A stretch of DNA of 64,000 nt from positions 40,809 to 104,808 of the forward strand of contig NZ_CP044974.1 in assembly GCF_010104355.1 (NCBI RefSeq). The letters run 5' to 3'. Positions 1-9,120 of this stretch are shown here, in pieces. The position numbers were made by a program, and so were the translations under genes. Every line of letters begins with the position of its first letter. Within the stretch, counting starts at the first letter, position 1. Source of the DNA: Hydrogenophaga sp. PBL-H3 (GTDB lineage Bacteria > Pseudomonadota > Gammaproteobacteria > Burkholderiales > Burkholderiaceae_C). The notes beneath the pieces were generated by a model that ran no database searches, had not been told where the DNA came from, and saw only the letters and a program-made list of their open reading frames with translations.

Positions 1-738
1 GCGCGTGCTGCGAGGCTTCGGCGGCACGCTGGTCAGCGACGATTACAGCGGCTATTTTGGGCTTCAGGCGCAAGGCGTCAGCGCCGCACTATGCTGGGCC
101 CACGCGCGGCGCAAGCTGTTCGAGGCGCACGAGTTCAACGCCAGCCAGATCGCCGGCCAGGCGGTGGCGCTGATCGCAAAGCTGTACGAGGTCGAGCGCG
201 AGGCGCGCGAACTCGAACCCCAGGCACGGTGGCTGCTGCGCCAGCAACGCTCCAGGCCCATCGTCCAGGCCCTGCACCTCTGGCTGACCGGGCAGCGCCA
301 GAAGCTGGCCAATGCCGACGTGACGGCCAAGGCGATCGATTATTCGCTGAGCAATTGGCGCGCGCTCACGCGCTACCTGGACGACGGCGACGTCCCAATC
401 GACAACAACGCGGCGGAGAACGCGGTGCGCCCGCTGTGCGTTGGCCGCAAGAATTGGCTTTTTGTAGGCTCGCAGCAGGCCGGCGAGCGCGCTGGCGTGG
501 TCATGAGCCTGATCGAGTCGGCCAAACTAAACGGGCACGATCCCTGGGCCTACCTCAAGGACGTCTTCGAGCGTCTGCCCACGCTCAAGCAGCGCGACCT
601 CGCGCAGCTGCTGCCGCACAACTGGCGGCCTGCCACCGACATCGCCGTGCCAAACGCGGCGCTCGCCGCCGCCGCGTAGAACCATCCTTCAACACGCCGT
701 CATCGACGGCGCAAGGGTGTCGTTCGCGGAACGCTTAC
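1..738 (+). mobile_element. IS66-family element, right part
   Basis: The window opens inside an IS66-family element. Its right end is the terminal inverted repeat ending CGGAACGCTTAC at 738; read from the outside this begins GTAAGCGTTCC, the usual GTAAGCG-type IS66 terminus. At 739 the sequence switches directly to IS1071 tnpA (ATTCGATCACC..., matching 36402 onward in the intact copy), so the element is inserted in IS1071 copy A. IS66 elements make 8-bp target duplications; the matching copy of ATTCGATC should lie left of the window. Positions 680-738 are the non-coding right end. Confidence 0.88.
2..679 (+). CDS. tnpC: IS66-family transposase TnpC, C-terminal part
   Basis: This is the C-terminal ~225 residues of the IS66 DDE transposase, cut by the window edge, so the true start is upstream. 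Visible family features are the SDDYSGYFGL stretch carrying a catalytic Asp, CWAHARRKLFE, and the C-terminal DNNAAENAVRPLCVGRKNWLF block with the catalytic Glu, followed by the short IS66 C-terminal domain (DPWAYLKDVFERLP). The reading frame is intact to TAG at 677-679. The accessory genes tnpA and tnpB should lie left of the window. Confidence 0.9.
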   Translation, partial: RVLRGFGGTLVSDDYSGYFGLQAQGVSAALCWAHARRKLFEAHEFNASQIAGQAVALIAKLYEVEREARELEPQARWLLRQQRSRPIVQALHLWLTGQRQKLANADVTAKAIDYSLSNWRALTRYLDDGDVPIDNNAAENAVRPLCVGRKNWLFVGSQQAGERAGVVMSLIESAKLNGHDPWAYLKDVFERLPTLKQRDLAQLLPHNWRPATDIAVPNAALAAAA

Positions 739-3352
739 ATTCGATCACCAACAAGTAGCCTGCACGGTCCTTGGATTCCAGTGGATGAGCGAGCACCAGC
801 GCCGCTCACTGGTACGTGAACTGCGCGACGAAGTGGCGCGCTGCGCCGACCGCGATCAGCTACTCGTGCGGGCGCGTCAATGGCTGTACAAGAACAAGCT
901 GGTGATCGTGCACGAGCGGGCAATTCGGACACTGATTGCGGCGGCACTTGCCCAGCTTGAAGTTGAAACAGGCACCGCCATCGCCGCCAGCGTTGATCCA
1001 GCAACACTTGATCGCTGGCGAGCCTCAGTTTCAGAGCTGCGCCCAGATGGACAAACCCAGCAGAGTTGGCTATGGGCTGCACCGGCGAAACACTCAACCC
1101 GCCAAATCAGCGAGGTACTGGAGCGCATCGACCTGCTTTACACGCTGGACGTTCATAAGCACCTGGCAGACATCCCCGATCTCATCTTGCGCCGCTACGC
1201 GCGCCGACTTGTCTCCAGGCCGCCCTCAGCCGGAGCCAAGATCAAAGAGCCAGCGCGCACCGTGGAGGTCGCATGCTTTCTTCGGTATTGCCTGTTCACC
1301 ACCACAGACCAGTTGATCCTTATGGTGCAGCGCCGGATCGCCGATCTGTGGCGTCAGGCTGCCGCCGATGTCCCCGCTACCGTCAATTGGGCCGCAATGT
1401 ACAAAACGCTGCTCGGCGAACTTGTTGCCTTGAGCGCGCAAGGTGCGGTGCCAGATGCTGAGTTGCGTGCCCGTCTTGAAGCCTTGATCACCGAAACCCA
1501 GAAACGCAAACCACCGAGCAGGGCCTCCCTGGTCCGCGAGGGATTGATTGATGGAATTCGCCCCGTGCGGTCGTTGCTCGTCGCCATTGCAAAGCTGCCC
1601 TGGCAGGCCACCGGCGAGCATCCTGCCATCGAGTACCTTGCCAAGCTGCAAGCTTTATATCTCAAAGGATCCAGAAAGCTGCCAGTTGAAGTGGTGGCAC
1701 CAAGTCTGGGAATGATCTGGCAGGTTTCGATCTCCAGCCCAGACCGGGAACGGGCGTTTCAGGCGTTGGAGGTGGCCACCCTGTTTGCCCTGCGCCGCGC
1801 GGTGCGCAATGGCTCGGTCTGGATTGAGCACAGCCTGAGCTTTCGGGGTCGTGCGCGCTTGTTCTTCACGGACGAGCGTTGGCAGGCAGAGTCCAAGAAA
1901 CACTATGCCCGTCTATCGTTACCCAGCAAGGCTGCCACTTTCTTGAAGCCTTTGCTGGCCAGAGTAACTGCCGGTGTCGATGCGGTGGCCGCTGCAGCCC
2001 GCAGTGGCGTACTGCGCGTGGATGATGAACTCCATTTGTCGCCATTGCCCGCAGAGGACGAAGACCCAGAAGTGACCAAGCTGCGCGCGGCTTTGGATCA
2101 CCGCATCGGTGAGGTTCAATTGCCGGAAGTGATTCTGGCCGTTGACGCCCAGGTGCGCTTTAGCTGGATCATGCTCGGACGTGAGCCGCGCTCTACCGAC
2201 GAGCTGCTGATGGTCTATGCCGGCATCATGGCCCACGGCACCAGTCTGACTGCGGTCGAATGCGCGCGCATGATTCCGCAATTGTCTGCCACCAGCATTC
2301 GCCAGGCCATGCGCTGGGCGCGGGACGAACGGCGTCTGAGCCAGGCCTGCCAGGCTGTGCTGGAATTCATGCAGCGACACCCGATTGCCGCCACCTGGGG
2401 GCGGTCCGATTTGGCATCTTCTGACATGATGACCATGGAGACCACCAAACGGGTGTGGCAAGCCCGGCTTGATCCTCGGCGCAACACACCTTCCATTGGA
2501 ATCTACTCCCATGTAAAAGACCGGTGGGGCATCTTCCATGCGCAGCCCTTTGTGCTCAATGAGCGCCAGGCGGGCGTGGCCATTGAAGGTGTCATCCGCC
2601 AAGAAAAGCTGGAGACCAGCCAGCTTGCTGTGGATACCCATGGCTACACCGACTTTGCCATGTCACATGCCCGTTTGCTTGGTTTTGATCTTTGCCCGCG
2701 GTTGAAGGAACTCAAACAGCGCCACCTCTTTGTGCCACGCGGCACCAAAGTGCCCGCAGAAATCGCTGCGGTGTGCGAAGCCAATGTCGACGTCGCTTTG
2801 ATCGAAAAGCATTGGGATAGTCTGGTGCACCTGGCAGCCTCGGTCATGAGCGGACATGCCAGTGCGGTGGCAGCTCTTGCGCGGTTCGGTTCTGCCGCCC
2901 AGGGCGATCCAATCTATGAGGCTGGCGTGCAATTGGGGCGGTTGCTGCGTACGGCGTTTTTGGCTGACTACTTTGTCAAGGACGCTTTCAGGAACGAGTT
3001 GCGCCGGGTGCTCAATCGGGGCGAGGCTGTTAACGCCCTCAAGCGCGCCATTTATACCGGCCGGATCAGCCCGGCGCAGGCCAAACGTGTCGATGAAATG
3101 CAGGCTGTGGCCGATGCGTTGAGCCTGATGGCCAACATCGTGATGGCGTGGAATACCTCACAGATGCAGGCGGTCCTGGATCGCTGGTCGAACCGCCGCC
3201 AGGTCATTCCACCGGAACTGATCGGGAAGATTGCGCCCACCAGGCTGGAGAGCATCAACTTGCGGGGTGTGTTTCGCTTCCCGGTTGACCGCTATGCTGA
3301 CCAAATCCTGCCTTCGCGGCCAAATGCATCGATAACTGGCACCAATGGATGA
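739..3352 (+). pseudogene. tnpA: IS1071 transposase, N-terminus removed by IS66
   Basis: Codons from about residue 106 to the stop at 3350-3352 of the 971-residue IS1071 TnpA are present and in frame. The first ~105 residues are separated from this by the IS66 insertion at 738/739. An internal ATG at 785 opens an 855-codon frame, but a protein starting there would lack the N-terminal DNA-binding region, so I call it a disrupted gene. Confidence 0.88.
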
Positions 3353-3495
3353 AACCGACCACGGTTTGACGCCACGAATCGCAGATTTGAAAGTGAACAG
3401 GAAAGTCAATGAAATCAACGATCTACCAACACCACCTCCGCGCCAGTGCTAGCTTTTCGTACCGTCACTTATTGCACTGAAAACGAGGAGACCCC
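739..3495 (+). mobile_element. IS1071 copy A, left end lost to IS66 insertion
   Basis: This is IS1071 (Tn3-family transposase, no resolvase) from inside tnpA to its right end. The right ~110-bp inverted repeat runs 3386-3495 and ends GAGGAGACCCC. The sequence matches copy C (35956-39158), and the TnpA translation matches copy C over the shared part. The left ~445 bp (left inverted repeat and first ~105 codons) must lie beyond the IS66 element, outside the window. The bases after the right end are TAGAT (3496-3500), which recur just before IS1071 copy B. Confidence 0.92.
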
Positions 3496-3500
3496 TAGAT
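3496..3500. repeat. 5-bp target duplication TAGAT, left copy
   Basis: TAGAT directly follows the right end of IS1071 copy A. The same five bases directly precede the left end of copy B at 25260-25264. Tn3-family transposition makes 5-bp duplications. Here the two copies lie on the inner sides of two directly repeated IS1071 elements, which is the layout of a cointegrate target molecule rather than of a composite transposon. Confidence 0.8.
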
Positions 3501-3553
3501 AGGGATACCCGACTGGCTGATTTGCGCATCCGGTCAGCGCTTCGGCGACCCCG

Positions 3554-3754
3554 GTGTATGCGTCAAGTAACTTGTGGATGAATTCGACAGCGATCGTGCT
3601 CAGGCATATCGACCTAGTGGACGCCACCATTGACCACGTGGCCTGCCTCGGCAGCTGGATACAGATGCCGCGCAACGACCGCACCGCGATCTTTACGGCT
3701 GCCCTGCATGCGGGCGAGGCGTTAGAGTACATCCTGGCCCGGGAGATGCCGTGA
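3554..3754 (+). CDS. hypothetical protein, 66 aa
   Basis: A small unrecognised reading frame. It begins MYASSNLWMNSTAI and is mostly helical-looking, with no signal peptide or recognisable motif. The stop overlaps the ATG of the next gene as ATGA at 3751-3754, which suggests translational coupling and is the main support for it being real. An alternative start at Met9 (3578) is possible. Confidence 0.45.
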   Translation: MYASSNLWMNSTAIVLRHIDLVDATIDHVACLGSWIQMPRNDRTAIFTAALHAGEALEYILAREMP

Positions 3755-4212
3755 TGACCGCTGTCCGCGCCCGCGTCGCTCCGTGGGACCCCGGCGAGTC
3801 GCCGCTAGCAGCGGTCGCGGCGTACACGGGCAACATGCTGGGGCAAGCCCTATCCGCTGTCCCGGTGCTTTTTCTTGTCAGAATCTCAGTGATGCTCTCG
3901 ACCGCCCGTGCCGCCGCTTCCGCTCCTTCGGGCCTTGATCCCGTCGACCCTTTGCACGCCATGCTGCTGGCATCGGGGTATACGGACTTGCGCGTCGTCG
4001 ACGGCGTCTTGTGCGCGGTGCGCCGGTTTAATTTCACGACGGCGATCATCGTCGGGCTGGATCCTGTCGGCTACGTGCGCCGGTACTGTTACGAGCACGG
4101 GTCGGATGCCCGCGCCGCGCTGGCAGCTTGGAACGGGCGCGAGCACCCGCCGGCTCCCTGGATCAAGTGCAAAGGCGCGGGCATCGACTTGCTGAACCCT
4201 TCGTTCGCCTGA
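3751..4212 (+). CDS. hypothetical protein, 153 aa
   Basis: An unrecognised protein starting four bases inside the preceding frame. Residues ~20-50 are hydrophobic (AVPVLFLVRISVML) and could form one membrane segment. The C-terminal half (GLDPVGYVRRYCYEHGSDARAALAAW) looks like a small soluble domain. The likely two-gene unit 3554-4212 lies at the left edge of the accessory replicon. No function can be assigned. Confidence 0.45.
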   Translation: MMTAVRARVAPWDPGESPLAAVAAYTGNMLGQALSAVPVLFLVRISVMLSTARAAASAPSGLDPVDPLHAMLLASGYTDLRVVDGVLCAVRRFNFTTAIIVGLDPVGYVRRYCYEHGSDARAALAAWNGREHPPAPWIKCKGAGIDLLNPSFA

Positions 4213-4918
4213 AATAACCGCACCCGCTTGCGGCACACGTCGCTCGACAAGCGACGTGCAGCACTGGCCTCAGGCTCGGCCGAACGGCAGCGTGGCCTTG
4301 GATCATTCTGACCGAGCTGGGCGTCGACATGGCGCTTCTGGCTGCGCTGCTTCGCTTAGCGACGGCTTTGTGCCGCTCGCGACATCGCGTAGTCTCGTGC
4401 AATATCTCGCGCGCCTGGCCATGCCCGGGAGGGCAGGGCGCAAGATTGGGAAAGACAAGGATCGCATCTAGTGTTCGGGTTGGGGTAGCGACTGTAGCAA
4501 CGCCGCCTCTGCCTTCGACGACGCGCCGTTTCCAGAAGCCGTCCATACGGACCGCGCGTATGAATGCTTCAAAGCCGTGCGGCGCTCCACCGTCGCGGCA
4601 TTGGGCCGAGTGCCTCTCAACTTCGCGCAGGTTCACCTCGATCGCGTGCACCTGCGCAGCCGTCCGCCACCCCTAAGACGGCGGTCCCGCAAGCTGATCG
4701 GCCCGTGGGCCTGCTTCGGCCGGAAGACTTCACCACAGGTCGCCCGACCGCTCGCTCGCGTTGACGAAAGCAGCGATCGCCATGGTGCTGAGGTGCGCGA
4801 AGCGCTGCCGTTTCCATAGGGGAGCTCGCGCGCATGCGTGACGCGTTCCGGAGGGCCGCCTGGGGTCAGTACGTCATCCGATAGCATCGACCCCTTTCAG
4901 ATCCACCAAGAACAGACA
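4213..4918. other. no gene recognised
   Basis: About 700 bp between the hypothetical pair and the SWIB gene. Short overlapping frames exist on both strands, but none shows a recognisable domain, coupling or a good start. I read it as degenerate or intergenic DNA. Confidence 0.4.
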
Positions 4919-5128
4919 ATGGCCACATCCAAAACGCCTCCCGCCCCGCCGGCGAAGAAGGCAGCCGCCAAGCGGTCGCCCAACGCGGCCTTCATGAAGA
5001 CGCTCACCCCCAGCGCCGAGCTCGCCGCCGTCATCGGCTCGGCGCCATTGGCACGCACCGAGGTTGTCAAGCAGCTCTGGGTCTACATCAAGGCGCACAA
5101 CCTGCAGGATGAGAAGAACAAGTGTTGA
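4919..5128 (+). pseudogene. SWIB/MDM2-domain protein, 3' truncated
   Basis: From ATG 4919 the product begins MATSKTPPAPPAKKAAAKRS, a lysine/alanine/proline-rich N-terminus. It continues into the first half of a SWIB domain (NAAFMKTLTPSAELAAVIG, RTEVVKQLWVYIKAHNLQD). The domain is cut at DEKNK, where an IS21-type end (5123-5148) supplies a stop. A normal bacterial SWIB protein would go on for another 40 residues or so. Bacterial SWIB proteins are small DNA-associated proteins of unclear role. The upstream start at 4838 in the same frame is less likely, because MATSKTPP is the usual N-terminus. Confidence 0.75.
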
Positions 5129-5148
5129 TTTCCATCTAGAAGTGACCC
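5123..5148 (+). repeat. orphan IS21-family left terminus
   Basis: The stretch beginning TGTTGATTTCCATCTAG and ending GTGACCC closely resembles the left end of the IS21 element at 6440 (GATTTCCATCTAAATCTGACCC). It has no transposase attached and interrupts the SWIB gene. I read it as the scar of an IS21-family element largely replaced by later insertions. Confidence 0.6.
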
Positions 5149-5204
5149 ACTAAGCCCGGTGATTGGAGTGAACCCCTGTGGCTGGACCACGGGGCTCATG
5201 CGAA

Positions 5205-6002
5205 CTAAGCCGCCTTCCGAGCAAGCTGGGATTCGAATTCGTTGGGTGGAAGATAACCGAGCGCCGAGTGAAGCCGCTTTGCGTTGTAGACCTCTTCAAT
5301 GAACCGTGGAAGCCGGCTGGCGACATCACTGAAGGTCTCGTAGCCGCCGATGTAGACGTCCTCGACCTTGAGCGTCTTCATGAAGCTCTCGGCCTGCGCA
5401 TTGTGGTACGGATTGCCGGGCGAGCTCATCGACCCGCGCAGCCCGGCTTCCTGCAGGGCCCTGCGATAGGTTTCACTTGCATATTGCGATCCCCTGTCCG
5501 TGTGAAAGATGCAGCCAGCCGGAGGTTGTCGGTCCTCCACTGCAGATCGCAATGCGGCCAGAGCCAGCGTCGTGTCGATGTTGCGCGAGATCGCGTAGCC
5601 CACCACCTTGCGGCTACAAGCATCCAGAATCGCGGCCAGGTAGCAAAACCCCGAAGCGATGCGGATGTAGGTGAAGTCGGCGACCCAGACCTCGTTCGGC
5701 CGCGTCGGGATGACGTTGCGATAAAGGTTCGGGAAGATCGGCGAATCGTGCTTGCTGTCGGTGGTTCGAACGAATCGCCTGCGAAGCTTGATGCCCAGGC
5801 CTTGGGCCCTCATCACGCGTGCGACCCGCTTGTGATTGACCACATGGCCGCGGCGGCGCAATTCGTGTGTCACGCGCCGGTAGCCGTAGCCTGGCACCTC
5901 GTCCTGGATGGACCCAATCAACTCGGCGAGCCGGGCGTCTCCCAAATCTTCGTCCACTGCCGTCGACCGGTAGTAGAACGTGCTGCGCGGAAGATCGATC
6001 AC
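5205..6002 (-). CDS. IS3-family transposase OrfB (copy 1)
   Basis: The catalytic part of the IS3 transposase, 265 codons in its independent frame. It shows the rve integrase core: DFTYIRI with the first Asp, [10 protein letters not shown] with the second Asp, and the [12 protein letters not shown] block with the Glu. The frame stays open upstream of the GTG start as far as the A7 slippery run and encodes [19 protein letters not shown], a typical IS3 linker, so the working enzyme is probably the OrfAB frameshift fusion. Confidence 0.9.
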   Translation of the reverse strand: MIDLPRSTFYYRSTAVDEDLGDARLAELIGSIQDEVPGYGYRRVTHELRRRGHVVNHKRVARVMRAQGLGIKLRRRFVRTTDSKHDSPIFPNLYRNVIPTRPNEVWVADFTYIRIASGFCYLAAILDACSRKVVGYAISRNIDTTLALAALRSAVEDRQPPAGCIFHTDRGSQYASETYRRALQEAGLRGSMSSPGNPYHNAQAESFMKTLKVEDVYIGGYETFSDVASRLPRFIEEVYNAKRLHSALGYLPPNEFESQLARKAA

Positions 6003-6361
6003 TTGGCACCCCCGTCGAATGGAGCAGGCTTCGGGCCGGTGACGATTGATAAGTTCTCGTTGTCGCTCACGAGGCGAAGGCGTGGAGTTTTTTTGACAAG
6101 GTCGAGCTCCATGGTGAGCTGGCCGACCTTGCGTTCGAGGGCCGCGATCTTGGCCTCGTATTCCGTGATGACCGATGCCTCAGCCTCTTCGGTGCTCAGC
6201 TCTCCCCGGTCGTACTGCGTCAGCCAGAGCTGAATCAGGTTGGTCGACAGGGTGTACTTCTTCGCCGCATCGCGCCGGCCGATGGCACCGCTGCGAATGT
6301 CCTGGCATAGCTGAATCTTGAACTCCGGCGCGTGGCGCCGGTATGGACCTCTTGATGACAT
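5999..6361 (-). CDS. IS3-family transposase OrfA (copy 1)
   Basis: A 120-residue OrfA. The N-terminal helix-turn-helix region ([33 protein letters not shown]) binds the element ends. A leucine-zipper-like helix follows ([20 protein letters not shown]). A run of seven A residues on the coding strand (T7 at 6088-6094) provides a -1 slippage site near the 3' end, allowing an OrfAB fusion with the downstream frame. Confidence 0.88.
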   Translation of the reverse strand: MSSRGPYRRHAPEFKIQLCQDIRSGAIGRRDAAKKYTLSTNLIQLWLTQYDRGELSTEEAEASVITEYEAKIAALERKVGQLTMELDLVKKTPRLRLVSDNENLSIVTGPKPAPFDGGAK

Positions 6362-6506
6362 GACCTTCTCCTGGTTGAAGGCCCGGTCAGCGTATCAGTT
6401 CTGATTTGCCCCGTGGTCCAGCCACAGGGGTTCACTCCAGATTTCCATCTAAATCTGACCCACGTAAGAACCCTAACCTGCTGCTTTTAGCGGCAGGAGC
6501 ACAGGA

Positions 6507-8072
6507 GTGATTGACGTGGCGACACTGAGTGTCATCAGACGTTGGGCATTGCGTGAGCAACTGTCCATCCGGGAGATAGCCCGACGCACGGGCCTGTCTC
6601 GCAACACCATCCGCAAGTACCTTCGCGAGGGTGAGGCGGCGCCCAGCTACGCGAAGCGGGTCAGCCCGAGCAAGCTCGATGCGTATGCAGAGAAGCTTGG
6701 CGCCTGGCTCAAGAGCGAGGCATCGAGATCGCGCAAGCAGCGGCGCACCCTCAAACAGATGCATGCAGACTTGGCCGCGCTCGGCTACCAGGGCTCCTAC
6801 AACCGCGTGGCCGCCTTCGCGCGGGCATGGCACGCGCATCGCCACGAGGTGGAGCAGACCACCGGTCGAGGCACATTCGTGCCGCTGGCCTTCGGCCCGG
6901 GCGAGGCGTTCCAGTTCGACTGGAGCGAGGACTGGGCCGTCATCGGCGGGGAGCGCACCAAGCTGCAGGTCGCGCACTTCAAGCTCAGCCACAGCCGGGC
7001 CTTCCTGGTGCGGGCATACCCACTGCAGACCCACGAGATGCTGTTCGACGCGCACAACCGCGCCTTCGAAGTGTTGGGCGGCGTGCCGCGACGAGGCATC
7101 TACGACAACATGAAGACGGCCGTGGATCGCGTGCGCCGCGGCAAGGAGCGCGACGTCAACGCGCGCTTCAGCGCCATGGTCAGCCACTACCTGTTCGAGG
7201 CCGAGTTCTGCAACCCGGCTTCGGGCTGGGAGAAGGGTCAGGTGGAGAAGAATGTGCGCGATGCGCGTCACCGGCTGTGGCAGCCCGTCCCGGCGTTCGC
7301 GACGCTGCCGATGCTCAACGACTGGCTCGAGCAACGCTGCAAGGCGCTGTGGGGCGAGATCACTCACGGCAAGCTGCCCGGCACTCTGGCCGACGTGTGG
7401 GCCCAGGAGCGGCCGCTGCTGATGCCCGTGCCTCGTCCCTTCGACGGCTTCGTCGAGCACACCAAGCGCGTCTCACCCACCTGCCTGGTGCACTTCGAGC
7501 GCAACCGCTACAGCGTGCCCGCGTCCTATGCGAACCGCCCGGTGAGCCTGCGGGTCTACGCAGACCGCCTGGTCGTGGCGGCCGAGGGGCAGCTCCTGTG
7601 CGAGCACACGCGGATCATCGACCGTCGCCACGATACGGCCGGCCAGACCGTCTACGACTGGCGTCACTACCTGGCGGTGCTGCAACGCAAGCCGGGGGCG
7701 TTGAGGAACGGCGCGCCCTTCAGTGAGCTGCCGCAGGGCTTCAGACGGTTGCAGACCGTCCTGCTCAAGCAGCCCGGTGGCGACCGGGAGATGGTGGAGA
7801 TCCTCGCGCTCGTCTTGCACCACGACGAGCAGGCCGTGCTGACCGCGGTCGAGCTGTCACTGGAAGCGGGCGTCGCGAGCAAGACGCATGTGCTGAACGT
7901 CCTGCATCGGCTGCTCGACGGCAAGCCGGTGGCGCCAGCGCCGGTGACGGCGCCTCAGGCGTTGCGCCTTGCAAACGAACCCCAGGCCAATGTGCTGCGC
8001 TATGACTCCCTCAGAGGACGCGTGACTGCAGCCGATCCGATCATCATCCAGGAGGTGCGCCATGCGCCATGA
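6507..8072 (+). CDS. istA: IS21-family transposase IstA
   Basis: A 521-residue IS21 transposase. The N-terminal helix-turn-helix ([25 protein letters not shown], ~residues 18-42) matches IstA. The rve catalytic core starts near residue 135 ([15 protein letters not shown] with the first Asp), with [13 protein letters not shown] carrying the second Asp and [17 protein letters not shown] the Glu. The C-terminal Mu-like beta-barrel region ([21 protein letters not shown]) is present. Its stop overlaps the istB start by 11 bp, so the pair is co-translated. Confidence 0.93.
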   Translation: MIDVATLSVIRRWALREQLSIREIARRTGLSRNTIRKYLREGEAAPSYAKRVSPSKLDAYAEKLGAWLKSEASRSRKQRRTLKQMHADLAALGYQGSYNRVAAFARAWHAHRHEVEQTTGRGTFVPLAFGPGEAFQFDWSEDWAVIGGERTKLQVAHFKLSHSRAFLVRAYPLQTHEMLFDAHNRAFEVLGGVPRRGIYDNMKTAVDRVRRGKERDVNARFSAMVSHYLFEAEFCNPASGWEKGQVEKNVRDARHRLWQPVPAFATLPMLNDWLEQRCKALWGEITHGKLPGTLADVWAQERPLLMPVPRPFDGFVEHTKRVSPTCLVHFERNRYSVPASYANRPVSLRVYADRLVVAAEGQLLCEHTRIIDRRHDTAGQTVYDWRHYLAVLQRKPGALRNGAPFSELPQGFRRLQTVLLKQPGGDREMVEILALVLHHDEQAVLTAVELSLEAGVASKTHVLNVLHRLLDGKPVAPAPVTAPQALRLANEPQANVLRYDSLRGRVTAADPIIIQEVRHAP

Positions 8073-8868
8073 CCCCGCCAGTGCAGCCATCGTCATCATG
8101 CTGCGTGAACTCAAGATGCACGGCATGGCGCACGCCGTGGCCGAACTCGCCGAGCAGGGCTCGCCGGCGTTCGAGGCCGCGCAGCCGATGCTCTCGCAGT
8201 TGCTCAAGGCCGAGACGGCCGAACGCGAGGTGCGCTCGGTGGCCTACCAGTTGAAGCTGGCACGCTTCCCGGCCTACCGCGACCTCACAGGCTTCGACTT
8301 CCAGCACAGCGAGGTCAATGAAGCCTTGGTGCGGCAGTTGCATCGATGCGAGTTCATGGAGGACGCCCAGAACGTGGTGCTCGTCGGTGGCCCGGGCACG
8401 GGCAAGACCCACATCGCCACGGCGCTGGGTGTGCAGGCCATCGAGCATCACCACCGGCGTGTGAGGTTCTTCTCCACGGTCGAACTGGTCAACGCGCTCG
8501 AGCAGGAGAAGGCCAGCGGCAACCCGGGCCACATCGCGCATCGGCTGATGTACGCGGACATGGTGATCCTCGACGAGCTCGGCTACCTGCCGTTCAGCGC
8601 CTCGGGCGGGGCGTTGTTGTTCCATCTGCTCTCGAAGCTCTACGAGCGCACGAGCGTGGTGATCACGACGAACCTGAGCTTCAGCGAGTGGGCCAGCGTG
8701 TTCGGCGATGCGAAGATGACGACGGCGCTGCTGGACCGGCTCACGCATCACTGCCATATCCTGGAGACCGGCAACGACAGCTTCCGCTTCAAGCACAGCT
8801 CGGCTCAACCCGTTCAGGCAGACCAACCCAGAAAGAAGGAGAAGACCAAGAACTTATCCACACCGTGA
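8062..8868 (+). CDS. istB: IS21 helper ATPase IstB
   Basis: A 268-residue AAA+ ATPase that helps IstA select targets. Walker A is GGPGTGKTH at residues 109-117; Walker B is [12 protein letters not shown]. The ATG at 8062 has a GGAGG ribosome site (8051-8055) and overlaps the end of istA, as usual in this family. The C-terminal tail is basic (RKKEKTKN). Confidence 0.93.
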   Translation: MRHDPASAAIVIMLRELKMHGMAHAVAELAEQGSPAFEAAQPMLSQLLKAETAEREVRSVAYQLKLARFPAYRDLTGFDFQHSEVNEALVRQLHRCEFMEDAQNVVLVGGPGTGKTHIATALGVQAIEHHHRRVRFFSTVELVNALEQEKASGNPGHIAHRLMYADMVILDELGYLPFSASGGALLFHLLSKLYERTSVVITTNLSFSEWASVFGDAKMTTALLDRLTHHCHILETGNDSFRFKHSSAQPVQADQPRKKEKTKNLSTP

Positions 8869-8912
8869 GCCACCAGGCTCGCAAAGAGGGTGGGTCAATA
8901 TTGGATGGAAAT

Positions 8913-9120
8913 GCCGGGTCAGGATTGCATGGAACTCAACAGGCTATCATTTTCGAGTACGAAAATCGGTGCTATTGAAGTGGAGCCTTGGTGGTGGGGG
9001 GGCGAATGGGCGTACTTCAGCGAGCAGGCGCGGTGCGGGAACAACTTCGGTCCCGATGTCGTGTAGGCCTTTGGGAAGATGGTGCACTTAGTGTTGAGTT
9101 CCATGCAATCCTGACCCGGC
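8913..9120. repeat. perfect 29-bp inverted repeat of IS21-type ends
   Basis: 8913-8941 (GCCGGGTCAGGATTGCATGG...) is exactly inverted at 9092-9120. Both units resemble IS21-family termini, with TGTTGAGTTCCATGC outermost. Each unit points away from the other: the left is a right-hand end with its element body missing to the left, and the right is a left-hand end with its body missing to the right. The 150 bp between them (8942-9091) holds no recognisable gene. Confidence 0.7.

Larger units (their letters stand above)
5164..6439 (-). mobile_element. IS3-family element, copy 1
   Basis: A 1,276-bp element bounded by a near-perfect inverted repeat: TGGAGTGAACCCCTGTGG at 5164 and its complement ending TTCACTCCA at 6439. 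It encodes orfA and orfB on the minus strand. Copy 2 at 10754-12029 has the same length and appears identical but lies in the opposite orientation, so the two copies face each other around 6440-10753. No matching target duplication is visible at either copy. Confidence 0.9.
6440..8911 (+). mobile_element. IS21-family element 1 (istA-istB)
   Basis: Left end GATTTCCATCTAAATCTGAC at 6440 abuts IS3 copy 1. The right end is the inverted version (GTGGGTCAATATTGGATGGAAAT) finishing near 8911. It encodes IstA and IstB in overlapping frames. The left terminus lacks the outermost bases present in the related end at 5123, so IS3 copy 1 may have clipped it. Confidence 0.8.

Noticed and set aside
5178..6233. 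A 351-codon frame opposite IS3 copy 1, mirrored at 10960-12015
   Set aside because: Antisense to the transposase genes and identical in both copies simply because the IS is duplicated.
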